The position numbers and the translations under genes were made by a program. A DNA stretch of 64,000 bases, taken from assembly GCA_033032175.1 (NCBI GenBank), contig CM065311.1, forward strand, positions 737,190-801,189. Reading direction: 5' to 3'. Source of the stretch: Saturnia japonica (lineage: Eukaryota; Arthropoda; Insecta; Lepidoptera; Saturniidae). Shown piece after piece: positions 31,885 through 42,216 of this stretch. How positions within the stretch are numbered: the stretch's first letter is position 1; each line of letters begins with the position of its first letter. The notes under the pieces were generated by a model, which saw only the letters and a list, made by a program, of their open reading frames with translations, searched no databases and was not told where the DNA came from.

Positions 31885-32106
31885 GTAATAGTCAATTTTA
31901 TTAGTAACAGGGCGACCAGAGCGAGGTGCATATTTAACATCAAAATTTCCGGGCTGAAAACGTTTGAACCAAATTTTGTACTATTCAAACTGAGACTGCA
32001 TTAGGTCCATAAACATCACAAATTTTTTTCGCTCCTTGAGTTGCATTTTTCCTTTTTTGTAATAATATTTTAAAATGTATCGAATTTCTCTATTAGATTC
32101 ACTCAT
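31885..32106 (-). pseudogene. Mariner transposase N-terminal fragment
   Basis: On the minus strand an ATG at 32106 starts MSESNREIRYILKYYYKKGK. After a one-base deletion it continues NATQGAKKICDVYGPNAVSV, and after a stop and second frameshift WFKRFQPGNFDVKYAPRSGR. This is the paired helix-turn-helix part of a Tc1/mariner transposase. The catalytic part is absent; another repeat begins near 31880. Confidence 0.85.
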
Positions 32107-33470
32107 TTTTACAGAAAGAAAAACAAATGAAAAACAGCGATTAAAAACTTTTTAATTTTTTTATTTGTAATGTAACCTTTTTAATGTTACCAAAACCAGC
32201 CAGATACAAATTGTACACCCAAAGAAATTTAATAAGAAGTTTATACCTACGTTATGCCAAAGCACTTTTTCTCCGACCCTATAAAACAATCGGCATGTGG
32301 TTCTGTGGTCGAGTTATTGACTATTGGGAAGAGCAAAGCAATGCCCGCCGGGTCATTGTATTCGATATTTCTTAATTAACAATCCGTGTTTCGTTTCGTT
32401 CGTGTTAAATATATTCGTAAAACTGTCCATCGCGCCACCGCCAATGAGGTAGATCCTACAGATTGCTAGATTGCTTGACGTTCATGGTTATTAATCATAG
32501 TAACCACTGGTTACTGTTTTTCTTCTTATAGTTGTAGCGTGAAGTTGTATGACATATAACCCTCCTCAATAAAGTCTTTAAAATGCAATTCATTTTTCAA
32601 ATCTGACTGCCCAGTGAACACACTTATGTCAATGTGACATCTGAATGACATCGAGCAATATCATGCGTTATAAAAAAAGACTCTGTTATGAGTTAGAAAT
32701 GCTGATGAAACATGATGTAACAAGCCTGATAAATCTGTGATGTACATTTAACATCCGTATTATATACTAAACAATCCAACATCATTTTGATAAAAATATT
32801 GGCGGTATATGGTTGACAACGTAATTATTACTCGTGTAGACCTCGTTACTCATAGGAGCTAAACGTTACCTAGAACCAAATCGTGGTGTTGCCACCTTGT
32901 ATCAATATAAAAAAGTAAAGATGAGATACATGACTCTATTGATATATCAGTCGTACGTAAAAAATAACTGCCCAGTTATGTAACGATAAGATTTACTATT
33001 ATATACTTATTTTTTCCGATAAAATTCCGATTTTATTACTATGTTTACGGTACACAAAAATGTGACTTGTCAGTTATGGGATTGTAGGATTTTAACGTTA
33101 TGTCAGTTGTACGGAAAAATATGAACTTTGATATTACGTAACAATATGATATTCATATTAGATCACATGAACTTAAGATAATAATGCCATGACACCACAC
33201 AGAGATCATATTTATACTTCGGTATGACGCTACATTAAAATCAGAGTATGACATAACTTAAAGGGTTATAGTCACATCAGTTTTATGTCATGTGTATATC
33301 AAAACACTGAGACCTTTTGTATGCCTTGTGTGTGATGGTCAAGGTAAAATAATGTGTTCACTGGGTTATAGTTCCATAGATTAGCATTTTTGTGGTTTGA
33401 TAACGAGAATATTACTCTAAAGTAAATATTTCTGCTGCAAATAAATGTTCATGCTGCTGTGTTCTGATCT

Positions 33471-34428
33471 TTTTTTTTAGGTCTGACCTTAACTATTAGC
33501 CTTTGGGGCTCTATCCAAAAACAAAGCCGCTGATGGCTTTTACAGCTTTACCGAGCTTGGGGGCGAGCGCTTAAGGCACTCGGCCGCGAAAGCGTGGGCA
33601 ACATGCGTGCAAGGGTGCCAAAGTGACCGGACCTCAGCTTGGGCAGTTGCCGCGATTGCAACTAAGTCGCGATCTGACTAATTCCCTATCCGTAAAATTC
33701 GAGATAAACTAACATATACATATATATATGTTCCCCGCCTCCTGGGAGGAAGAGTGGGAACATGTGTATGTGTATTTAGTGATCTCAAAAGTATTTCTAC
33801 ATTATCAAACGCAAAAAAATAAAAAAAAAGGTTCCTTACAGAACCTATGTACCTATGTGGTGTGCACATATGTATGTTCATATGTGTGTAATATTGTATG
33901 TGGGTAGCTAGGTGATGCACGTACAGCGTCACTTGTATCGCGCGGGCGGCTGCCAGACTTACACTTTTATTTTAGGCTTCACACCGAGGAACGGACCTAG
34001 GCTTGAGCTGCCGCTAGAGGGTGGGAGAGAACGGTGGTTACGCGGGCGTGGGCGCTGGCACGCTATGTTTGGAGAGGCGGTCGAGTAATAGGCGTTTTTT
34101 TCCTCGATTTTGTCGACGGGGTCGGTGAAGATGTTACACGGCCGGCACTGTAAGGGGGTGGCGTTTGGGGCTGTCTCGTAGGTCGCGGCGGCTTTTATCA
34201 GCGGATTCGCGTGATTCGACGCGGCGTCGAAGTAAGATCTCTTGAGGTTTTTGATGTATGATTCAACCGAGAGAAGTTGAGTCTCTCTATAGAGAACTTG
34301 CTGTCGAACGTACCAAGGGGCTTTGTTGATTGTACGTAAGAATCGCGTTTGGAAGACTTGGAATGTATGGATATTGGATTTTGACATTGTGCGAATGCGG
34401 CGCAACTATATACTATAATCGGGCGGAC
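33471..34428 (-). mobile_element. 5'-truncated Jockey LINE copy with 12-bp target-site duplication
   Basis: The plus strand starts with a T-run (the A-tail on the minus strand), then the inverted 3' UTR, then the C-terminal part of ORF2 (33959-34405; ASNHANPLIKAAA, NIFTDP, RPRPRNHRSL). The ORF2 part is frameshifted near 34380. GTGTTCTGATCT is repeated at 33459-33470 and 34429-34440, a clean target-site duplication. The protein differs at many positions from the intact element, so this is an older or sister subfamily. Confidence 0.92.
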
Positions 34429-34908
34429 GTGTTCTGATCTGTAGGTAGAATGTAGACGGTAAGACATCTTAACATATGAGTTATTACAACTTACTGCACA
34501 AAAATAAAACAGCTTCATTGGTTTATAAAAAATATTGCCAATCTGTATAAAAAAATATTAACTAAAATCCCAAATAAAACAGAACAGTTGGTCAGCCACT
34601 GATCAGTTCACTCACCGTGCGACATCACCTCGTATCAATATATACCTATTACATATATATTAGCATGTGTTATAAACTAAAATACATTGTAAGCTTCATT
34701 ACATACAGACATAATTTTATGATCTTGTATCATAAAACATACTTTTTTATCCTTACAAAGAGGAAATAAATATGAAAATAGTTTATTAAAACAATATATA
34801 TGTGTTGCGAATAATATTTATTTTATATCAAAAGATTAATATTTATAAGATGATATTACTCATACTACCTATTATACATTAGTTACCAATATCAATGTTA
34901 GTCCTATA

Positions 34909-34990
34909 TCTATACAATTAATAAATTGAAGTGTCTGTTTGTAATATCAAAATAACAACTTTTTACTAAATATATATGATATATATAACA
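34909..34990 (+). mobile_element. Helitron family B, 5' fragment
   Basis: TCTATACAATTAATAAATTG then AAGTGTCTGTTTGTAATATC and AACAACTTTTTACTAAAT match family B. Similarity stops near 34990. Confidence 0.55.
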
Positions 34991-36129
34991 ATTTTTTTTT
35001 CTGTTCTGGCTAAAAACGGAAATCATCCTTTTCAATGGCTCAAGTTTGCAAACAATCTGTGGGGGACATACAAGTTGAAGCCCAATTAAGCCATCTGAGG
35101 TTTCAAGGCCCTTATGGGTAACTGTATAATGAGATCTAAGAAAAGCGGGTGACACAATATGACAATGTTGCAAAAGACGGGTCTTAGTTTCAGTATCCAA
35201 AATCTATTTTCAGTAGCTGAATCATTCCAGTTAGTGAAACATAAGCCACATGTAGGCTGTTTTTATTCATTATCATTTATTTGCAGTAATAAAAAAAATA
35301 TATATATACTCATATAGAAAATAAAACTGCAGAAAAGATTTATCGTCAATTAAATATTATATTGTATATGCAGTTAAAATGATATATACTTACACACTTT
35401 TATCATAATAAAAATGTACATTTTAAACAAAGTGTGTCAATTATGTGCTAAATATTTATTACATTAAATATTTTTACAGTATTAAGTCAACAAGAAATTT
35501 TAAAGCTTTTTGCTAAAACTTTATCACTACCACAGCACTTCTTAAAGTGGATTCAGTTGTACCCTAGGATTCTGTGGGAAAGTTACCAGGATTCTTTGAA
35601 TTTATCATTTAATTGTCGGGTATTATTTTGCCGCTGGTAATTTTTTTTAAATCTTAGTTCAAATTTGAAGTTTTTAATATGTTATTAATTAATGAAAATA
35701 AAAAATAGAGATTTGTTGAGTGTTCATTAGCTTTAAAAGTTTAGGAACCGCAGGTCTAGTATACCTATAAATCTCTCCAGACTCATAATCACATTATAGA
35801 TATAAATCATCAACCGCATAACTAGATATAAGATGCTGCTTGATATATTATACTGGAAATATATTGTCAACTAGCCGAGATATGTGAAAGCACCAAATTG
35901 ATGAAATTATTTGTCATTGATATTGAGAACAAAGATAAGAGACGTACAATTTTTCTTACAAATAATTACTCCTACTAACCTCAAAACTTCATTGACAGAA
36001 TAGTTAAAACAAAACTAATAATTACCTAAATATTATCGATTACCAGACGAATAATTAAATATTACTATTCCAATTAACGGGCGGCTAGCAACAGCCAAAT
36101 ATTTACAGAACATAGTTTACATTTAAATG
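34991..36129. other. AT-rich DNA downstream of the UPF0390 gene
   Basis: No coding frame or element with recognisable ends. Confidence 0.5.
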
Positions 36130-36408
36130 CTAGGATGATGCAGACGCAGTTGCTGGCGCGGTCGGTGCCGCAGCTGCTCTCTGTTGTGCTGCAGATAGCT
36201 GTGGAGTGGTCGTCGCTAATGCCCGCAGCTGTTCCTCCGCCGCAGCATTCACCATCTTTGTCACGGCCATCTTCATTTTATTCCGTTCTACCAATGACTT
36301 GCTCGGTACTGGAGCGTTAGCGCGTTTCGTTACCGCCTTCCCTTTTCCCTTTTTAGCTTTTGCTCCTGATGGTAGTTTAGTCTTTACTTTTAGCTTACCC
36401 TGTGCCAT
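36130..36408 (-). CDS. UPF0390 family small basic protein (LYDG10/C19orf53-like)
   Basis: A single-exon 92-residue ORF with an ATG start. The N-terminus MAQGKLKVKTKLPSGAKAKK is the hallmark of the UPF0390 family (human Leydig cell tumour 10 kDa protein homologue, C19orf53), including the lysine-rich block GKGKAVTKR. A central helix (LVERNKMKMAVTKMVNAAAE) follows, then an alanine/threonine-rich low-complexity tail. Family length is about 90-100 residues, so the protein looks complete. These are small basic proteins thought to be nuclear or nucleolar; no biochemical role is firmly established. The gene lies about 1 kb downstream of the MATH-like gene on the same strand. Confidence 0.88.
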   Translation of the reverse strand: MAQGKLKVKTKLPSGAKAKKGKGKAVTKRANAPVPSKSLVERNKMKMAVTKMVNAAAEEQLRALATTTPQLSAAQQRAAAAPTAPATASASS

Positions 36409-36540
36409 AGTTCTGTTTATAGAAATTCGCGCAATATGTACGCAAAATATAATTTATTTTAGGCTTTTTCCTATGTAAACTAAAAACAATGTAGGCCGAA
36501 GAATGATATTGACAGTAGCCACGTGCTTTTGACGTTAGCT
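36409..36540 (-). promoter_or_regulatory. Upstream region of the UPF0390 gene with an E-box
   Basis: The palindromic E-box CACGTG is at 36520-36525, about 112 bp upstream of the start codon. A short inverted pair (GACAG at 36511, CTGTC about 25 bp on) flanks it. No clear TATA box is seen. The role is inferred from position only. Confidence 0.35.
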
Positions 36541-37414
36541 GTCAATGTCAGAACAACGTTGACGTTTTCGATCAGAAATGTTCAAGCTATTTTTTTGTTG
36601 CTTGCAACTTCATTTGTTTCTAAACTATTATTAATTAATATTCTTAAAAAAAAATTTTTTTATTCAAACAAGTTATATAATTTTATTATAATATATAGAA
36701 TCAGTGTTCTACTAAAGGGTAGCGCGGCGGAGTGCTTCGCTCCGACGCGATGGTCGCCAGAAGTCCTGTAGAGAATTGGAGGATTAAACCATTAATCAAA
36801 TTCTAAACTAGGCCAAAATATTTATGTTCAGTAAATAAGACGCAGTGAGGAATACAAGACCGAGTATTTACGATAACATTTAAAAGCAAATTTTTACTAA
36901 ATATAAAGCACTAAAAAATTCACTTGGGTATTCTAAAAATATTTTATTTTCTTGCTGTTTTTACTCTTGTTTTAAAATTGTTAGATAGTGGGAAACGGTC
37001 ATGAGTCCGGACAATCGACCTCCAACGGCTTTTTCCGCCACTATGTACAATAGAAAATATAATAAAAATTAGGGGGTTAGTTAATAAAAACACAGTTGTG
37101 AATTTAATTTACGGACCTTTAATACTCAATAAATTCGACTGTTGCAGTATATGAATTCGAGTTTAAATTTAAGAAATATACATCATAGGTATATAGTATC
37201 TAAATATATTTTATGTACAGATTAATAGAAAAGTAGTCGAGTATAATCGGTCGTCGATAGATTCGAGCGGCGAGAGTGCAGGCGACCGGCGGAAAGCGGT
37301 GCGGACGAGGCGCACCTCGCCATAAAATGTCTAGAAAAATAGATAAATCGCTCAAAAACGTCAGAATCAGTCGAAAAGATAGAAGAGTGAAAAACGGGCA
37401 CATCGACACCCGTC

Positions 37415-37589
37415 TCACGCGTACTCCGTGTCTGTAGAGAGCGAGCGCTCGGCTGGCGAACGACGTCCACTCGTCTCTGCAGCCGCCGGCTCACCCGCCT
37501 GCGCCTGCGCGTACGCGAGGCTCTTCTGGTAACTGAACAGCTGCCGTTCTAAAGAATAGTTCTCCGCTTGAAGTACGGTTATCTCACGT
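37415..37589 (-). CDS. MATH-like gene, terminal exon
   Basis: The acceptor is gttgcag|ACGTGAG. It encodes the coiled-coil helix, a run of alanine/glutamine (AYAQAQAGEPAAAE), and a serine/arginine-rich tail ending STDTEYA before the stop at 37415. A possible AATAAA on the minus strand is near 36955, but it is unproven as this gene's poly(A) signal. Confidence 0.82.
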
Positions 37590-38991
37590 CTGCAACAATC
37601 CAACAAACAGTTCGGTAAATAGCTACAATTTTTTGTTTAATTTTAACACACAGTAGAAGCTAATAATTATAAACTAACCTCATCTGATGAGCGTGTAAAC
37701 GACATAAGTCATCATAAACGTGATAGGTTGCTTGGAAGAGTAAGTAAGTGTCGCCCCATTCGAGACGAACACGAAGTTCACCACCTGGGTGCAGAAAAGG
37801 ACAACCAGGCCGGGATACATCTTCGACGCGCAATGAAGTCTCCATCATGAGACCCTCGTCAGCGTTATCCTGAGCGTAATATTGTTCGAATGGCGCTCCG
37901 GGTAGCTCTTCAGCGTCTGGTTCAGCAGGCGCTGGGGACGCTCGTACGAGCCAGGCAGACCAGCTCACGTAGCGTAGATGGTTGCGAGGTACATGATGCA
38001 CGTCGCGGTACAACATGTGAAGGCGTACAGTCTCCGAGTGCATGTCACAGCGCACGGCCCACGCTTGTTTATCGCGGTCGTAGCAAGTAGACGCCCGACC
38101 TGAAGCTGGTACCGATAATTCTGCAAGTGCTCGAGCCCATACTAGTTCTACGGTAAGCCTCACGCCCTTGGATAGGAGACGCGATGGTGGCCGAGGATTC
38201 CATGGCGGCGTACGCCCTTCAGAGTCACAGACACACTCAAGAGGTCCAGAATGAAGCCTTCGCTCGCCCTCACCTAGCGCGAGAGCATATCGAACTCTAC
38301 AACGTTGTCCTTCACCGGAGAGTCGGACGAGCCGCAACGTCAAAGGTTCCTTAGTGCCACCAGTGGCTGAAACTTGCCAGTCGAAGCCAGCGAAGGCTAT
38401 AGGCGGAGTGTCAAGCCTTGGAGCTCGTAGTTCACAAGAATATAACGTGCGCACTCGAGATATGCTCAACTCAAGTTGGAACTCGCCGCGTCCATCCGCA
38501 AACTTGGCGTTGAGCTCGGTAAGTGAGACGCAGCGACCGCGCCCCTGAGCGGCGCATCCTGAACTGAACCGAACTTGCTTTCCAGAGAAACCCTCATTTG
38601 CAGTAAAGTGATCTCGACTGAGAAGAGTGAATGTGAAGTCGACATATACTCGCATGCCTTCGCATGCGCCGCGCCATACTAAGTACACACCTGTAAGATG
38701 ATAAAGTTTAGAGATATCCGTTCGTCATTAAATATTTAAAGTAGGTTTAATGAAGGTTAACTAACCAAGAGAAGCATCTGTGCGGCTGAAAGCGACCGCC
38801 CACCGCTGATGCGCGCAGCAGAAGTCCTTGGAAGTGACGTCGCGATCAGGCTCACGCGTAGCGGAGCGCGTCACCACAAAGGTGAAGACGTGGGTGTCGG
38901 CGCGGTCTTTGAGCCGCGTCGCGCGGTACAGCAGCGCCATGCGCACCTCGCCGCGCCGCACGTCGCGCGCCTGCTCCGCGTGCGCGACCCC
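37415..38991 (-). CDS. Protein with MATH/TRAF-like domains and C-terminal coiled coil (3' exons, partial)
   Basis: Exons 38991-38766, 38690-37679 and 37589-37415 join in phase (phases 0, 1, 2) to 470 codons plus TGA-type end at 37415. All introns are GT-AG. The first 110 residues include HQRWAVAFSR, then YLVWRGACEGMRVYVDFTF and TLLSRDHFTANEGF, resembling a MATH (TRAF-like) beta sandwich; CVSLTELN and FQLELSISRV fit its later strands. Two further similar blocks begin near FDWQVSATGG and near DKQAWAVRCDMHS and end in ELRVRLEWGD. The last exon has a heptad-like helix (EITVLQAENYSLERQLFSYQ) and a polar tail. I do not recognise a named orthologue. MATH domains usually bind peptides of partner proteins. 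The start codon is not in these exons. Confidence 0.8.
37679..38690 (-). CDS. MATH-like gene, main exon (1012 nt)
   Basis: The acceptor is atcttacag|GTGTGTAC and the donor GATGAG|GTTAGT. It is a single open frame of 337 codons holding most of the three beta-sandwich-like blocks. Codon use is GC-rich, unlike the flanking introns. Confidence 0.88.
38766..38991 (-). CDS. MATH-like gene, exon (226 nt)
   Basis: The acceptor is gtaaacag|GGGGTCG and the donor CTTG|GTTAGT. It starts in phase 0 (GVAHAEQARDVRRGE) and ends in phase 1. There is an ATG inside (MALLYRATRLKD), but the open frame and a good acceptor upstream argue that coding begins in an earlier exon. Confidence 0.8.
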
Positions 38992-40317
38992 CTGTTTACA
39001 TCATTGACGAACGTTAACAGGAAAAGGAACCATACCATCCTCTTCTATAGTTAAGCCGCAGATCAGTAATAAGTAGATATCAATTTTAAATACCATAAGA
39101 CAGAATTATATTAAAACATAGAAAATATTTTCAAGTAAATTTACATGACCTAGTATTTGTAACACTTTTTAAGCCAGTCCCAACAATGTTTACAGACGAA
39201 TAATAAAACATTCCTATTAGAAAAGGACCATGAAAAAAACGTTTGATACAATTCAAAATTCAATTGAACGTACGTAGGTACTATTAAGTTTTTTTAGATT
39301 AATTGAGGTCATAAAATCGAACAACGACATTCTATACATTTTAAAGTTAATAAATACATTGGTATGTAACTTCTTAACATGCAGACAATTTTATGTAGTT
39401 ACCTACACCCTTAAAAATTTCCAAGCCACATAAAAGAAAATTAACAAAACATTGTAAAGTCAAGAAAAGTTTATACAACAACAATACAACTCTAACCATT
39501 GTACGGTGAATACAACAAGTAACAAAAGTCCTCGCGCAACCATGTTGCAATTTGAAGACTTAAATCCGCAAACGTGTAGTAACTTTTGTGGTAGTATATA
39601 TCCATAGTGGTTTACTTATAAATTTTAATATTATGGTAACGTTCTGGGCTTCAGTAGAAAACATTTTAAGCAGCTGTTTGTTGTCTGTAGCAAGAGCCTC
39701 CTGAATCTCGAGCGCGCGACATTTATATCATTTTACGTATGAATACTTAGACATATTTACTGTTGTGCGAGGTTATTTGATATTTTTTTCAAAGTAGGAG
39801 GTGACAGTTTTAAATATTTTTTCTAAAATATACGTTTTTGTATTTTTTAAGTAATTTTTTTTTATTCTTTCGTTTTATTGCCTTTAACTATTTGGGTTAC
39901 GAGGGCCTAGTCAAATCAATACAGTGGTCTCAATGAATATGTTTTTCTTAACTTGGAAACTAGTCTTCTTTTATGAAGACTATTACCGCCATTATTAAAT
40001 GAATAAAGTGTCCAGTCTTATGACGATTTCAGTTTCCTAACAAGATGGTGGCTCCCTTGATAGAAGTTTCTAGGTAGTTTTTGTGGGGTCCCGCAAGATT
40101 TATGTTTATAATCCACTTCACTTATGCACAAAAACCAAACTATATCATGCAAAACGCCACCAATATTACATAACATAGGGTACATAAATACTACAACATA
40201 CCACTTCAAGACCCCGCTAGCAACTCCAATGAATAGATTATTTGTGTCGAGATTTTTAAAATGTTTAAAAACTTGTGTTTCTAAAGTCCCGTAACTTATG
40301 ATGTATTTAAATCCATA
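38992..40317 (-). other. Probable intron of the MATH-like gene
   Basis: Lies upstream of an exon with a good acceptor, so it should be intronic. Only one weak exon candidate is seen (39652-39717). Confidence 0.45.
39652..39717 (-). CDS. Possible further upstream exon of the MATH-like gene
   Basis: The minus strand encodes IQEALATDNKQLLKMFSTEA then QN, a plausible helix, ending before a weak donor AAC|GTTACC. Its phase (0) would join correctly to the exon starting at 38991. The acceptor side (CTCGAG) has no good pyrimidine tract and there is a stop just upstream, so this is tentative. Confidence 0.22.
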
Positions 40318-40656
40318 CTAGCCCAATGATCGACATTCGACCAGCGACTTTTTGATCATAGACTATTTCCTGTTTGACATTTGCAGTATTCATGAACCTA
40401 AACAATGAGTATTAAATCACTTGCTGTCACTTTTCATTGAGTGACAATGTCAATATTTTGGGGGGGTCTAAGGTCAATGGAACTGGACGGTTTAGGATTC
40501 GTAGTATCAATTTATTTTATTTAATATCTGATATTATTGATAAATTTTAGCTTTCTGCACTCCTTCTCTATATAAACTTTAACTATGCCAAATCTCACAT
40601 ACCAAATACGCTTAAAAAGGGGTTTAAAGTTTTTGCTTCACGTCTTAATATAATGA
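40318..40656 (-). mobile_element. Non-autonomous Helitron, family A
   Basis: CTAG at 40318-40321 preceded by A on the plus strand marks the 3' end. The inverted 5' end is degenerate (CACGTCTTAATATAATGA). The internal block CACTTGCTGTCACTTTTCAT is shared with the other copies. Confidence 0.8.
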
Positions 40657-40851
40657 TAATGTTTGCCGTTTTGCGCGCATCACGCAAACACTACTGGATA
40701 GATTTTGATCTTTTTTTTTTGTTTAACTTCTCAGCCTTACTTTTTAGCCCTTTATTTAAAATATATCACAATATCATTATTAAATAAAAAAATATTTCAG
40801 TTTTAAGAAACTACGATTAAGTATTATATAAAAGCACTACGCATTCCGCGT

Positions 40852-40968
40852 ACCTTAAGCGCGTGCCCGCAGTCCACGGTGAAGCTGTAAATGCCGATAG
40901 AGCCTCTAGTTTTTAGGGCCACTCAGGCTAAGAGTACAGTCAGTCAGAAAAAAAAGCTATGTGTTTAC
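40852..40968 (+). mobile_element. Short Jockey LINE 3'-end fragment with A-tail
   Basis: Reads CCGCAGTCCACGGTGAAGCT, AGGGCCACTCAGGC, then AGTCAG and eight A residues. It appears inserted in a Helitron-like sequence whose 3' end is at 41007. Confidence 0.65.
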
Positions 40969-42205
40969 GCATTAAACACCGCAGACGAAGTCGCGGGTAT
41001 CAGCTAGTTTAAATATAAAATAAGGAAAAACTGACATACATATACAAAAAAAGTATGTATTTATTACAGAGAAAAAAGATACCTACTCTTTGTAAATTTT
41101 ACTCTGGAGACTGAAAACTCTGAAAAGTATACCACTGAGGCAAGTTTAATTTCCACATTATTAAAAATGCAACTCATTTAGCTAATGTTGCTAGCAGAAA
41201 AATTAAAATATTATTTTATTTACACACATTGTTATTTTTAAACGAAATAGATGGTGGTGAGTACAGTGTAATCTACTACAATCCATCGTCAGTTATCGCT
41301 ATCATGCTGCAGCAGGCATGCTCAAATATCTTCTTCTCTCGTTATATTTAAAATTGATGATATTTGTTTATTTATTTGACTTATAATTATACTACTAGAG
41401 TTTTTGGCGCGATCTTGAGCTGCAATGTTATGGTTTTTATTTTAATTCATTAATTTCAGTTCTTTTAAGCCAGTTATTGGTTGCTAGTATTAGGCATGAG
41501 GGATTTCTGATACTTCCAAACGTTTTACTTTTTTAAACATATAAGTATAAAATAACATTGTATTATCAAGTAAATACATAAGGACTTATTTCAGGAGTTC
41601 AGACGGTTCAACAAACAGAAAATGACGTTGATAAAAGTATTTCTACGTAGTAAAAGTTGAAGTAGCCGAGTTTAGAATTTTAGATTTAAACATAAATCGA
41701 AGTGGTGAATAAGCCAGTCCTTTGAAGTGAGCGACGCGTCTCTACCGTCTAGGTGTTTAGAAAGTTTCATAAACAATGTCTGTTTATGATAGCCGAGATG
41801 AAAATTTAAAAAGTTGCACTTTACCACTAGTCTTAATTTTATTCCAGTCAGTCTGTTAAGGTTATTTATTTCGTCCCGTCAATTATTTCAGTTTATTGAC
41901 AGGTAATTATTTTAAGTAGCGTTCGCCCTAAGGTCGAAATTCGACCGGCGACTTTTTGATCATAGACTATTTTCTGTTTGACATTTACAGTATTCATAAA
42001 CAATGAGTATTATCTACATCACTTGCTGTCACTTTTCGTTGAGTGACAATGTCAATATTTTGGGGGGTCTAAGTTCAATGGAACTGGTCGCGTTAGAATT
42101 CGCAGTTTTAATTTATTTAATTAAAACAGATAACAACAGATCAGATAACAGACCGGTAACAGATATTATATATAGATTGATTTTAGCTTTCTGCACTCCT
42201 TCTCC

Positions 42206-42216
42206 ATATAAACATT
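42206..42216. repeat. RTE target-site duplication, left copy
   Basis: ATATAAACATT, repeated exactly at 45179-45189. The uninterrupted Helitron has a related sequence (ATATAAACTTTAACCA) at this place. Confidence 0.85.

Noticed and set aside
32184..32375. 63-codon plus-strand frame
   Set aside because: Lies beside the mariner fragment in non-coding DNA with no recognised family.
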